Of a stretch of 64,000 nucleotides of DNA, positions 8,253 to 15,959 are shown one piece after another (position 1 is the stretch's first letter; each line of letters begins with the position of its first letter). Below the pieces are notes generated by a model, which was not told the DNA's origin, ran no database searches, and saw only the letters and a list, made by a program, of their open reading frames with translations. Source of the stretch: Scopulibacillus_A cellulosilyticus (GTDB lineage: Bacteria > Bacillota > Bacilli > Bacillales > Sporolactobacillaceae). Location: the NCBI RefSeq assembly GCF_042665295.1, contig NZ_JBHTCO010000002.1, positions 62,001 to 126,000 on the forward strand. Direction: 5' to 3'. The translations under genes and the position numbers were made by a program.

Positions 8253-9680
8253 ATGAAAGGGATGGTGAAGGTGAATCAGGAGGAAATGCGCCAGCTTGAT
8301 CGGGCTATTGATGAGATTACCGAGATCGCCAAAGGGTTTGGATTAGATTTTTATCCAATGCGTTACGAAGTTTGCCCCGCGGAAATTATATATACATTTG
8401 GTGCCTACGGGATGCCTACACGGTTTTCCCACTGGAGCTTTGGCAAACAATTTTATAAAATGAAGCTTCAATATGATCTTGGGTTGAGTAAAATTTATGA
8501 GCTGGTCATAAATTCCAATCCATGTTATGCTTTTTTGCTTAATACGAACAGTCTGGTTCAAAATAAAATGATTGTTGCTCACGTCCTTGCCCATTGCGAC
8601 TTTTTCAAAAATAATGTACGGTTCAAAAATACAAGGCGGGATATGGTTGAAAGTATGAGTGCAACGGCGGAAAGAATCAGGGACTATGAAGAAGAATATG
8701 GCAGAGGCGAGGTTGAGCGTTTTATCGATGCAGTAATGGCAATAAATGAACATATAGATCCATCATTAATACATCCAAAATCGCAAAAGTCTGAAGATGA
8801 CTCAAAAAAGCACCGTCCTAAACGCCGGCCAATGTCAAATTATGAAGATTTACTTGATCTTGATGGTAAAGAAGAAGTTAAAAAAGAAAAGCCAAAAAAA
8901 TTTCCGGAAAGCCCTGAAAAAGATTTGCTTTTATTTATTGAAGAAAACAGTAAAGAATTAAGTGATTGGCAGAGAGATATTTTAACGATGCTTCGTGAAG
9001 AAATGCTTTATTTCTGGCCGCAGTTAGAGACGAAAATTATGAATGAAGGATGGGCATCCTACTGGCATGCAAGAATCATGAGAGAGTTAGATTTAACTTC
9101 AGATGAAGCCATTGAATTTGCCACTCTTAATGCTAATGTCGTGCAGCCTTCCAAACAAAGAATTAATCCGTATTATTTAGGCTTAAAGATATTTGAAGAT
9201 ATTGAAGAGAGATATAATCATCCAACTGAAGAGATGAAGCGCCGCGGCGTAGAAGAAGGGTCAGGCAGGGAAAAATTGTTTGAAGTAAGGGAAGTTGAAT
9301 CCGATCAATCATTTATTAGAAATTATCTGACTAAAGAACTTATCCAAGATGAAGATATGTTTCTTTATGAAAGACAAGGTGACGAAATTAAAATCACAAG
9401 CAAAGATTGGAAGGAAATTCGCGATCAGCTTGTTTCAACCCGTGTCAATGGCGGTTATCCTTATATTGTCGTTGAAAATGGCGATTACATGAAAAGCGGC
9501 GAATTATATCTTAAACATCGGTATGAAGATATGGAATTGGATATAAAATATTTAGAAAAAGTATTGGAATATATTTATCAATTATGGGGCAGAGCAGTGC
9601 ATATGGAGACGGTTATTGAAGAACACCCGGTTTTGTTTACATGCGACGGCACAAGGGTGCACAGGAAAAGGTTAGATTAA
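8253..9680 (+). CDS. spoVR: stage V sporulation protein R
   Basis: A 475-residue SpoVR, needed for normal spore cortex formation in B. subtilis; biochemical role unknown. Strongly conserved N-terminal blocks are present: GFGLDFYPMRYE, GAYGMPTRFSHW, SKIYELVINSNPCYAFLL and AHVLAHCDFFKNN. The mid-region NEGWASYWHARIMRELDL and the C-terminal LYLKHRYEDMELD are also conserved. The open frame extends to 8079, but homologues begin near KVNQEEMRQLD. The ATG at 8253 has a perfect AAGGAG site six bases upstream. A charged linker (about 180-215) is less conserved. In B. subtilis the gene is sigma-E dependent; no clear sigma-E promoter was identified here. Confidence 0.95.
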   Translation: MKGMVKVNQEEMRQLDRAIDEITEIAKGFGLDFYPMRYEVCPAEIIYTFGAYGMPTRFSHWSFGKQFYKMKLQYDLGLSKIYELVINSNPCYAFLLNTNSLVQNKMIVAHVLAHCDFFKNNVRFKNTRRDMVESMSATAERIRDYEEEYGRGEVERFIDAVMAINEHIDPSLIHPKSQKSEDDSKKHRPKRRPMSNYEDLLDLDGKEEVKKEKPKKFPESPEKDLLLFIEENSKELSDWQRDILTMLREEMLYFWPQLETKIMNEGWASYWHARIMRELDLTSDEAIEFATLNANVVQPSKQRINPYYLGLKIFEDIEERYNHPTEEMKRRGVEEGSGREKLFEVREVESDQSFIRNYLTKELIQDEDMFLYERQGDEIKITSKDWKEIRDQLVSTRVNGGYPYIVVENGDYMKSGELYLKHRYEDMELDIKYLEKVLEYIYQLWGRAVHMETVIEEHPVLFTCDGTRVHRKRLD

Positions 9681-9711
9681 AAAGGAATCCTCTTGTTGGA
9701 TTCCTTTTTAA
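9679..9711 (+). terminator. terminator of spoVR
   Basis: AAAGGAATCC/GGATTCCTTT stem with 7-base loop and T-run. Confidence 0.88.
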
Positions 9712-9825
9712 CATGCAAACGCAGCTTTTTCCCTTAATGGACTGTAAAAGGCGGTTCACTAAACTAAAATTGTTACCGAGTTGTGCTTTATACTATGACC
9801 TACTCAAATACCTGGCTATATAGTA

Positions 9826-9854
9826 TTGACAAAATTAACTTTTTAGACTAAATT
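9826..9854 (+). promoter_or_regulatory. sigma-A-like promoter of the dab operon
   Basis: Consensus TTGACA (9826-9831), a 17-base spacer and TAAATT (9849-9854). It would give a leader of roughly 190 bases before the DUF2294 start, containing the terminator-like hairpin at 9986-10036. Confidence 0.55.
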
Positions 9855-9985
9855 AATATTAGAAAATGACCGAGTGATATTATTTACCTTCTTTATTTAT
9901 AAAAAAGGCTTTAGCATTCAATTAATTTAAAATTGGTTGGATGAAAAGGCACTTTTTTGAGAAAGAAGTACAGAATAAGGGGAAT

Positions 9986-10036
9986 CGGTATATTTCTTGA
10001 CTAAGAAAGACTAGTCTAAAAATATACCGTTTTTTT
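9986..10036 (+). terminator. leader terminator/attenuator ahead of dab operon
   Basis: A perfect 10-base stem CGGTATATTT (9986-9995) / AAATATACCG (10020-10029) followed by seven T (10030-10036). It ends only about six bases before the ribosome site of the DUF2294 gene. The 24-base loop contains the palindrome AGACTAGTCT. Because a promoter-like sequence lies upstream, this is likely to control read-through into the operon; otherwise it is a terminator for an upstream transcript. Confidence 0.65.
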
Positions 10037-10052
10037 GTACCGGAGGACTTAC

Positions 10053-10415
10053 ATGAAAAAAACAAAAGGGTACATTGAATCAGAAATAAGTAAAAGGATT
10101 ACTCAATGGGAAAAGGATTTTCTAGGGCGTGGATCTGTTTCCGTTAAAACAGATATTTTACGTGACTTAATCATTGTTTATTTAAACGGTATTTTAACAC
10201 CTGCCGAATACGCGGTATGTCAATCGAAAGAAGGCATGCTGTCTGTAAAAAGTACTCGTTCCGGGTTAGTTGAATCAGGTTTGGATGATTTAAAAGAAAT
10301 GATTTTATCCATAACTGGTGAGGAAGTAAAAAGCTTCCATACTGATTTAAGTACTCGTACCGGAGAACGAGTTATAGTGTTTAAGCTATTTAATGACTTA
10401 GAAAAAAAATTGTAA
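10053..10415 (+). CDS. DUF2294 protein (YbcI-like)
   Basis: A 120-residue soluble protein of the DUF2294 family, sometimes described as Na-translocating-decarboxylase-related although no function is proven. Family features are the N-terminal helix ending in GRGSVSVKTDILRDLIIVYLNGILTPAE and the C-terminal TGEEVKSFHTDLSTRTGERVIVF block. The ATG at 10053 has a GGAGG site six bases upstream; the frame can be opened to a TTG at 10035 but that lacks a site. In B. subtilis, ybcI of this family sits in the ybc cluster with the dabB- and dabA-like genes, as here, so a role in bicarbonate uptake or its regulation is inferred. It is followed by a strong terminator. Confidence 0.82.
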   Translation: MKKTKGYIESEISKRITQWEKDFLGRGSVSVKTDILRDLIIVYLNGILTPAEYAVCQSKEGMLSVKSTRSGLVESGLDDLKEMILSITGEEVKSFHTDLSTRTGERVIVFKLFNDLEKKL

Positions 10416-10475
10416 CTTTGAAATAAATATAAATGGGAGATTTTTAAAGGGCTTTATAAGTCAGTTAAAGATAAA

Positions 10476-10528
10476 CCGGCAACTTAGTATCAATGGTTAA
10501 GTCCATTGATACCAGTTGTCGGTTTTTT
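10476..10528 (+). terminator. long-stem terminator between DUF2294 gene and dabB
   Basis: A 21-22 base stem with one wobble and one mismatch: CCGGCAACT near 10476 pairs with AGTTGTCGG near 10514, and GTATCAATGG pairs with CCATTGATAC. A six-T run follows. It would uncouple the first gene from dabAB unless read through. No separate promoter for dabB was recognised between it and 10588. Confidence 0.8.
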
Positions 10529-10587
10529 ATTTTGAGTTAATTTATAAAGTTGTAGATTCGTTCAATATTGACGGGGGAGGGAATTAT

Positions 10588-12102
10588 ATGTTCATACTTA
10601 CTTTGTTTTTTGTATCGCTTATTTTATCCGGGCTAAGCGGGTTATTATTCTTATCTCAACGGGTGCCCTTGGTGTATGTTCGTTTTCACATAGGCATCAT
10701 TTCATTACCTGCTTTAGTTTCATTATTTGCTTTTTGTAATACCAGTGCGAGCCGTAATGTTGGACTTTTGCACTTGGATTCCCTCACTTGGTTTATGGCA
10801 TTTTTTGTTCTTACGATAGGAATAGTCATCCAGCGTTTCTCTGTAAGGTATTTACTGGGAAATCTTTTTTATCGGAAATACTTTATACTTTACACAGTTA
10901 TTACAGGCGGTGCTGCCGTTACTTGGTTAAGTGATGATTTTCGCTTGCTGGTCGGTTGTTGGGGAATTACTCTCATGGGATTAACGATACTAATAAGCAT
11001 AAATAGAAAGTGGAAGGTAACGAGAGCAGCAACAAGACTTTCTGGTTATGTATTTGCAGTTAGCTGGCTAGCTCTTTTAGCGGCTATCATCTGGCTTTAT
11101 CAAGTCACAGGGGATTGGAACTTTTCTTCAGCTCTAACCAATGACAGTTTGGCTCACATTAGTTCATGGGAAAAAACAGGCATAAATCTGCTGTTGGTTT
11201 TAGCTGTCATTATTCCAGCTGCCCAATGGCCATTTCATAATTGGTTAATTGAATCTATTGTCGCTCCTACACCAGTTTCAGCAATCATGCATGCTGGAAT
11301 AGTAAATGCAGGTGGAATTATGCTAACGCGATTTTCACCGTTATTTAATGGAGATAAAGCTCAAATTTTTCTGCTTGTTCTCTCAAGTATTTCCGTCTTA
11401 ATCGGTATTGGAATAAGTTTGGTCCAGGTTGACTATAAACGCCAATTGGTTGGTTCTACGATTTCGCAGATGGGTTTTATGCTTATTCAATGTGCATTAG
11501 GTGCCTATTTGGCAGCCATTATTCACCTTGTATTACATGGTTTGTTTAAGGCCACACTTTTTTTACAGGCTGGTTCGGCATTACATCAACATGAAAAATT
11601 ATCTCAGGTTAATAAAAGGTCATCCTTTTTATGGACCATGACTGGCTATGTATTAGGTTTACTTACTGGGGTTGCCTATTGGATGTTGGCCCCGGGCGGG
11701 GGATATCAACTTGTTAATGCTTTCATTTTAGGCTGGTCGTTATCATTTTCTTGGAAAAAGCTAATCGCATTTAGCAGAGGACGGATTGACCGAATGGTTG
11801 GTCTTTTCATTCTGGGAGTCTCTGCCATCGTTTACTTTCTGATACACAGCTTATTTAAGGGATGGTTACATGCTAACGTTTACCAAAGCGTCCAAATACC
11901 ATTACCATTCGTCCTTATTGTCGTTTGTCTTTTGATACTTGGCAGTGTAATGGATGCACTTGCTGCTCGTTATTCTTCTTCAGCTTTGTTCGCCGTGCTC
12001 TATCTTTGGTTAGTAAAGCTAGGAGAAGGCCAGGCAAAGTCTACAGAAAGTCATCCGAACTATCTTAAACAATATCCGTCGGAAAGAGGTAATCGGTTAT
12101 GA
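10588..12102 (+). CDS. dabB: DabB-type membrane subunit (NDH-5/MrpA-like)
   Basis: A 504-residue integral membrane protein of the proton-translocating NADH dehydrogenase subunit 5 (ND5/MrpA) family with about 14 hydrophobic segments. Core motifs include PFHNWLIESIVAPTPVSAIMHAG (transmembrane 7-8 region, around residue 215) and HLVLHGLFKATLFLQAGS. No complex I genes are nearby, and it directly precedes a dabA gene. This pairing defines DAB inorganic carbon transporters, in which DabB is thought to couple ion movement to CO2 hydration by DabA. The ATG at 10588 has a GGGGGAGGG site; an earlier in-frame start at 10516 lies within the terminator. Stop and dabA start overlap (ATGA). Annotations often call it ndhF/YbcD. 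Confidence 0.9.
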   Translation: MFILTLFFVSLILSGLSGLLFLSQRVPLVYVRFHIGIISLPALVSLFAFCNTSASRNVGLLHLDSLTWFMAFFVLTIGIVIQRFSVRYLLGNLFYRKYFILYTVITGGAAVTWLSDDFRLLVGCWGITLMGLTILISINRKWKVTRAATRLSGYVFAVSWLALLAAIIWLYQVTGDWNFSSALTNDSLAHISSWEKTGINLLLVLAVIIPAAQWPFHNWLIESIVAPTPVSAIMHAGIVNAGGIMLTRFSPLFNGDKAQIFLLVLSSISVLIGIGISLVQVDYKRQLVGSTISQMGFMLIQCALGAYLAAIIHLVLHGLFKATLFLQAGSALHQHEKLSQVNKRSSFLWTMTGYVLGLLTGVAYWMLAPGGGYQLVNAFILGWSLSFSWKKLIAFSRGRIDRMVGLFILGVSAIVYFLIHSLFKGWLHANVYQSVQIPLPFVLIVVCLLILGSVMDALAARYSSSALFAVLYLWLVKLGEGQAKSTESHPNYLKQYPSERGNRL

Positions 12103-14714
12103 GCACAATATCAACATTATCTGAAAATGAAATTGAACAAAAAAATGCTTCCAAAGTAACCGATATAAAAATTTTGGTTAGTTCAGCTAGTCGAGTGATA
12201 GTACCACTTGGGCCAATTTCAACATTTGCAGCCCGCCATCCTTGGGAGGGAATGGAAGAACAAACATTTGAAGAGGTTGCGGAATGGTTAAGAAACACTA
12301 AAAATGTAGAATTATACCCTAGTGTTTCCATGATTCTTTCGGCTAAAAATCGTGGTGAGATTGATCCGGATTTTCTAGAAATGGGTTTGCAGCGTTGGCT
12401 AAACTCATATCCGCTTAACATACCAAGGGATGAAGCTGAACGTTTTTGCCGAGCTTCCTTAAAATTGGATACAGTGCCTGCTCATCTTTTGACATCACCC
12501 GAGTTAAAAAAATCAATAGAGAAATTAAGAAACTGGAAGATGGATATTTGCGAAAGTTCCCCAATGCAGCCCTTAAGCATGTATAAAGAGCACAAGGCTG
12601 ATGAGAATTTAGCGGAGCTGCTTAATCATCACATCATTAAATGGTGTAAGTTATATCTTGATAACTCTCAGGCGGGATGGTCCATGCCGAAACGTGATGA
12701 GGGATTTTATCAGTCTTGGCGACGACTTGCACAGTACGACCCTGCATTAAGCAAAAATCAGCGCAAGAGTTTAAAAAATTGGCCGCAAGATGCAGATACG
12801 GCTTTGGAAATAGCGTTATCTGCTCTTGGAATTCCCCAATCAGAGATTCAAAATTACCTTGAAGGGCATTTGCTTTCCTTGCCTGGTTGGGCAGGCATGA
12901 TGCTTTGGCGTTCTCAACAATCTAAACACGAACAGTCATTATTGTTAGAGTATTTAGCTGTTCGAATTTCAATGGAGTGGGCTCTTCTGAAGCCTTACCT
13001 CCCTTTGCAAAAAAAATGCTTTAAGGAAAAAGTTAAAATTGATTCACTTTTAGCAGCTTGGATTCATTTCGGTGGGCTTACATTCGAGAAGTGGTCGAAG
13101 ATGTCTACTAATCAACAAAAGGAATATTTAACATTTGCATACAATTTTAATGAGAAGATTTGTAAAAGACTTTGGCTTGAAGCTTGGGAACAAACATATA
13201 CAGACCAATTGAGCCGGAAAGTTTTATCTAATCAACATGTGAAGAATGAAACCAAACCTGTATTAGCTCAATTCGCATTTTGTATTGATGTCCGTTCAGA
13301 GCCTTATCGACGTTATCTAGAGAAAGCGGGTCCTTTTGAAACGTTTGGTGTTGCGGGTTTCTTTGGATTACCGATTGAAATTAGTGAACTTGGCAGTAAA
13401 CATACCCATTCTTCCTTGCCGGTTATGCAAAAGCCGCAACATAAAATAGAAGAAAATACGGATGAAAATCAACTGAAGCAATACCAGCAACGTAAACAGG
13501 CTGTAGAATCTCTAAGTTATACCTTTAAAACGATGAAACAGAATGCCCTTCCAAGCCTACATTTGCCAGAGGTAAGTGGTCCTTGGCTTACGATTAAAAT
13601 GTTAACACGCAGTATGCTTCCACGAAGAGCGGGATCTTTCATACGTAACCTTCGAGATTCATGGTTACACAAACCAGATACGCATCTCTCGCTTAATTCT
13701 GTTAGGGACCTTGAATCTGAGATTCCTTTAGGGTTCTCTAATGAGGACCAAGTAAACTATGTATGTCAAACGCTTAGAATGATGGGTCTGATAAAGAACT
13801 TCGCTCCATTAATCGTCATTTGTGGACACGGAAGTCAAAGCACAAATAACCCGTATTCTTCATCGCTTGACTGCGGTGCCTGTGGTGGGGCATCAGGAGG
13901 GTTCAATGCACGGGTTTTTGCATCTTTGTGCAACTTGCCAAAGGTAAGAGAAGTTCTTTCGTCTGAAGGTATTGAAATTCCAGAGGAGACGATTTTCGTT
14001 GCGGCTGAGCATAATACAACTGTCAATGAATTAAAATGGCTCTATGTTCCCAAACTTTCAAAATCAGCTCAAGAAGCGTTTAATTATGTAGAGGAAGTCT
14101 TACCTAAGGTAGGTCAACAAGCAAATGCAGACTCTGTATCACAATTACCTAATATCAAAACGCATTTTAAAAATCCAATGGCCGAGGCCCATCGTTTTGC
14201 AGATGATTGGAGTGAAATACGTCCTGAATGGGGATTGGCTCGTAATGCTGCTTTTATTATTGGCGAGCGGGAGCTAACCCAGAATTGCAATTTAGAAGGA
14301 AGAGTTTTTCTTCATAATTATGATTGGAAGCAGGATCCAGACGGTAAGCTGCTTGCTAACATTATTGCTGGGCCTGGAACGGTGGCACAATGGATTAACT
14401 TACAGTATTATGCATCCACCGTTGCCCCTCATTTTTATGGCAGTGGGAACAAAGCTACCCAAACTGTAACAGCGGGACTCGGGGTTATGCAAGGCGTTGC
14501 AAGTGATTTATTAAGCGGACTTCCATGGCAATCAGTGATGGCATCAGATGATGAGGCTTATCATGCTCCTCTTCGTTTGCTGATTGTCATTCAGGCACCC
14601 AATGAGTATGTAGAACGGTTATTAAATAATGATGGAACTTTTAATAAAAAAGTTCAAAATGGGTGGCTTAGGCTTGCAAGCCTGAACCCGCAAGGATACT
14701 GGGAAAACTGGTAA
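12099..14714 (+). CDS. dabA: DabA-type zinc protein (DUF2309), inorganic carbon transport
   Basis: An 871-residue soluble protein of the DUF2309 family (YbcC in B. subtilis), the DabA subunit. It has a beta-carbonic-anhydrase-like zinc site and is thought to hydrate CO2 unidirectionally at the membrane with DabB. The four predicted site residues are present: Cys395 and Asp397 in AFCIDVRSEPYRR, His577 in ICGHGS, and Cys592 in LDCGACGG. The 15-residue His-Cys spacing matches the experimentally studied Halothiobacillus protein. The N-terminal PLGPISTFAARHPWEGME and the C-terminal LPWQSVM and APLRLLIVIQAP blocks are also typical. Translation is coupled to dabB by a 4-base overlap. No plain Rho-independent terminator follows, but a repeat hairpin lies at 14734-14905. 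Confidence 0.94.
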   Translation: MSTISTLSENEIEQKNASKVTDIKILVSSASRVIVPLGPISTFAARHPWEGMEEQTFEEVAEWLRNTKNVELYPSVSMILSAKNRGEIDPDFLEMGLQRWLNSYPLNIPRDEAERFCRASLKLDTVPAHLLTSPELKKSIEKLRNWKMDICESSPMQPLSMYKEHKADENLAELLNHHIIKWCKLYLDNSQAGWSMPKRDEGFYQSWRRLAQYDPALSKNQRKSLKNWPQDADTALEIALSALGIPQSEIQNYLEGHLLSLPGWAGMMLWRSQQSKHEQSLLLEYLAVRISMEWALLKPYLPLQKKCFKEKVKIDSLLAAWIHFGGLTFEKWSKMSTNQQKEYLTFAYNFNEKICKRLWLEAWEQTYTDQLSRKVLSNQHVKNETKPVLAQFAFCIDVRSEPYRRYLEKAGPFETFGVAGFFGLPIEISELGSKHTHSSLPVMQKPQHKIEENTDENQLKQYQQRKQAVESLSYTFKTMKQNALPSLHLPEVSGPWLTIKMLTRSMLPRRAGSFIRNLRDSWLHKPDTHLSLNSVRDLESEIPLGFSNEDQVNYVCQTLRMMGLIKNFAPLIVICGHGSQSTNNPYSSSLDCGACGGASGGFNARVFASLCNLPKVREVLSSEGIEIPEETIFVAAEHNTTVNELKWLYVPKLSKSAQEAFNYVEEVLPKVGQQANADSVSQLPNIKTHFKNPMAEAHRFADDWSEIRPEWGLARNAAFIIGERELTQNCNLEGRVFLHNYDWKQDPDGKLLANIIAGPGTVAQWINLQYYASTVAPHFYGSGNKATQTVTAGLGVMQGVASDLLSGLPWQSVMASDDEAYHAPLRLLIVIQAPNEYVERLLNNDGTFNKKVQNGWLRLASLNPQGYWENW

Positions 14715-14733
14715 CATTTAAAATGTAATAACT

Positions 14734-14905
14734 TTATAAAGTGAAACCTCCATCAGTATGGTTAGCGATGCTGCTGCTTGAATAAGCTTCTTGTCTTCTT
14801 CGAATAAGCTGCCACGGGGGTTATCGTCCGTTAACACCCGCCTAAACTTCAGCGCTTAACTCAAGTTTTGAGGCGGGAGTCTTACGGACGGTTGCACCGG
14901 GATAA
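14734..14905. repeat. dispersed hairpin repeat R1, copy a
   Basis: Shares two blocks with a second copy at 15779-15937. One is a head beginning TTATAAAGTGAAAC and continuing with TCCATCAGT. The other is a long hairpin block of about 75 bases, in which GTCCGTTA...CCGCCTAAACTT folds back on AAGTTTTGAGGCGGGAG...TTACGGAC, ending with CACCGGGATAAA. Between the blocks this copy has unrelated sequence. It lies between dabA and the SASP gene and may also act as a terminator. Confidence 0.8.
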
Positions 14906-14938
14906 ACAATTAATGAAGAAATTGCCATGAAACCTCCA

Positions 14939-14967
14939 GCATATAATCATTCAAATGACACACAATA
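14939..14967 (+). promoter_or_regulatory. possible sigma-G promoter of the SASP gene
   Basis: GCATA (14939-14943), 17-base spacer, CACAATA (14961-14967). This matches the forespore sigma-G pattern (GNATR / CATNNTA) except for one base of the -10. Position just upstream of a SASP gene supports it; the leader would be very short. Confidence 0.5.
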
Positions 14968-14990
14968 TGATTACAAGGGAGGTGAACACT

Positions 14991-15191
14991 TTGGCTAGAA
15001 ACAACAGCAACCAATTACTTGTACCAGGTGTTGAACAAGCACTTGATCAAATGAAAACGGAAATTGCTTCTGAATTTGGTGTTCAATTAGGCGCCGACAC
15101 AACTTCTCGTGCTAATGGATCTGTCGGTGGAGAAATCACAAAACGTCTTGTAGCTCAAGCTCAAAGACAATTTGGCGGATATCAAGAGTAA
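14991..15191 (+). CDS. alpha/beta-type small acid-soluble spore protein
   Basis: A 66-residue SASP that coats spore DNA and protects it from UV and heat. Signature blocks are present: LLVPGVEQALDQMKTEIASEFGV, then GADTTSRANGSVGGEITKRLV. The Glu-Phe-Gly segment cleaved by the germination protease Gpr is intact (SEFGV). The TTG at 14991 is the start, with a full-length AAGGGAGGTG site six bases upstream; an upstream in-frame ATG has none. A terminator follows. Its position beside the yhe genes matches B. subtilis sspB, but orthology within this multigene family is not certain, so no symbol is given. Confidence 0.95.
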   Translation: MARNNSNQLLVPGVEQALDQMKTEIASEFGVQLGADTTSRANGSVGGEITKRLVAQAQRQFGGYQE

Positions 15192-15216
15192 TTTAATTAA
15201 TAAAATAAATTTGGCT

Positions 15217-15250
15217 TTGGGAAGCGATTAATCGCTTCCCAGCTTTGTAT
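15217..15250 (+). terminator. terminator of SASP gene
   Basis: An uninterrupted palindrome at 15219-15240 (arms GGGAAGCGATT/AATCGCTTCCC) followed by a T-rich stretch. Confidence 0.8.
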
Positions 15251-15263
15251 TTAAAATATATAA

Positions 15264-15285
15264 CTCCCGATTAAACAATCGGGAG
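15264..15285 (-). terminator. terminator of small minus-strand gene
   Basis: CTCCCGATT/AATCGGGAG with a 4-base loop, immediately beyond the stop of the 57-residue gene at 15291. Confidence 0.8.
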
Positions 15286-15290
15286 CGGTA

Positions 15291-15464
15291 TTATGATTCT
15301 TTCGGTTTTTCTTCTCTATCAAGAGGCCTGGATTCATCAACAGATGGATGATCATATTTATGATTAACTGTGCCCCCGGCTAATCCTTCGTTAATCATCC
15401 GATCAACATCAAGAGTATAATCCTCTTTGCCCTCATATTTATAGCCTTTCTCATTATCAGCCAT
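15291..15464 (-). CDS. small hydrophilic protein (57 aa)
   Basis: A 57-residue very polar protein with the recognisable core EDYTLDVDRMINEGLAGGTV, followed by a charged tail rich in Asp, Glu and Lys. Short proteins with a similar MINEGL-GG core are common in Bacillaceae and uncharacterised. The ATG at 15464 sits six bases after a GAGGTG site. The frame can open at a GTG inside that site, which is rejected. Its place between a SASP gene and yheE suggests, but does not prove, a sporulation role. Confidence 0.75.
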   Translation of the reverse strand: MADNEKGYKYEGKEDYTLDVDRMINEGLAGGTVNHKYDHPSVDESRPLDREEKPKES

Positions 15465-15525
15465 CTTTATCACCTCTTAATTTTACGTTTCCCATTATAA
15501 GAAGTTTTAAACATAAAATGTCAGG

Positions 15526-15738
15526 CTAATTATCGTAAACGTGATAAAGCATAAGCTCATGGATTTGTGATGTGATATCTTTAAGAAAGGCTTTTTCCGG
15601 CTCATTCGTTGTCCACTCAATTTTGCCATTATAATGATAGATGCCCTGATAAGGCATGCCATTAAAAAAGAATGAAAATTGGAAGTCAGTTTTTCTTGAT
15701 TTGGTCAAAAACGGTTTATATGTAAAATGGGTTATCAA
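15526..15738 (-). CDS. yheE: YheE-like protein (DUF5342)
   Basis: A 70-residue soluble protein matching YheE of Bacillus, with the ITHFTYKPF start, GIYHYNGKIEW in the middle and IHELMLYHVYD at the end. Function is unknown. The TTG at 15738 follows a GAGGTGAT site. The frame runs on to 15798, but that part overlaps repeat R1 and has no site. It neighbours the YheC/D-like gene as in B. subtilis. Confidence 0.85.
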   Translation of the reverse strand: MITHFTYKPFLTKSRKTDFQFSFFFNGMPYQGIYHYNGKIEWTTNEPEKAFLKDITSQIHELMLYHVYDN

Positions 15739-15778
15739 TGGTATCACCTCAATAAAAAGCATACACGATTTAAAAATT

Positions 15779-15937
15779 TTATAAAGTGAAACTTCCATCA
15801 GTGGGGGTTTTGTCCATCCTCACTGATGGTTAGTTGAACAAATCGGGGTGTTAGCGTCCGTTATCTCACGCCTAAACTTCAGCGCTTTATCTCAAGTTTT
15901 GAGGCGGGAGTTTTACGGACGGTTTCACCGGGATAAA
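15779..15937. repeat. dispersed hairpin repeat R1, copy b
   Basis: Second copy of the element at 14734-14905, about 1 kb away in the same orientation. It is more symmetrical. The head forms its own hairpin (CCATCAGTG/CACTGATGG), followed by TTAGTTGAAC. The second hairpin (GTCCGTTA...CGCCTAAACTT against AAGTTTTGAGGCGGGAG...TTACGGAC) comes next, then CACCGGGATAAA. The sequence resembles intergenic repeats I recall from the B. cereus group, which I cannot verify here. Confidence 0.85.
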
Positions 15938-15959
15938 GTGAAACAACCGGTATGAAATA

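Noticed and set aside
13835..14026. minus-strand frame within dabA
   Set aside because: Antisense shadow of the zinc-site region of a conserved gene.
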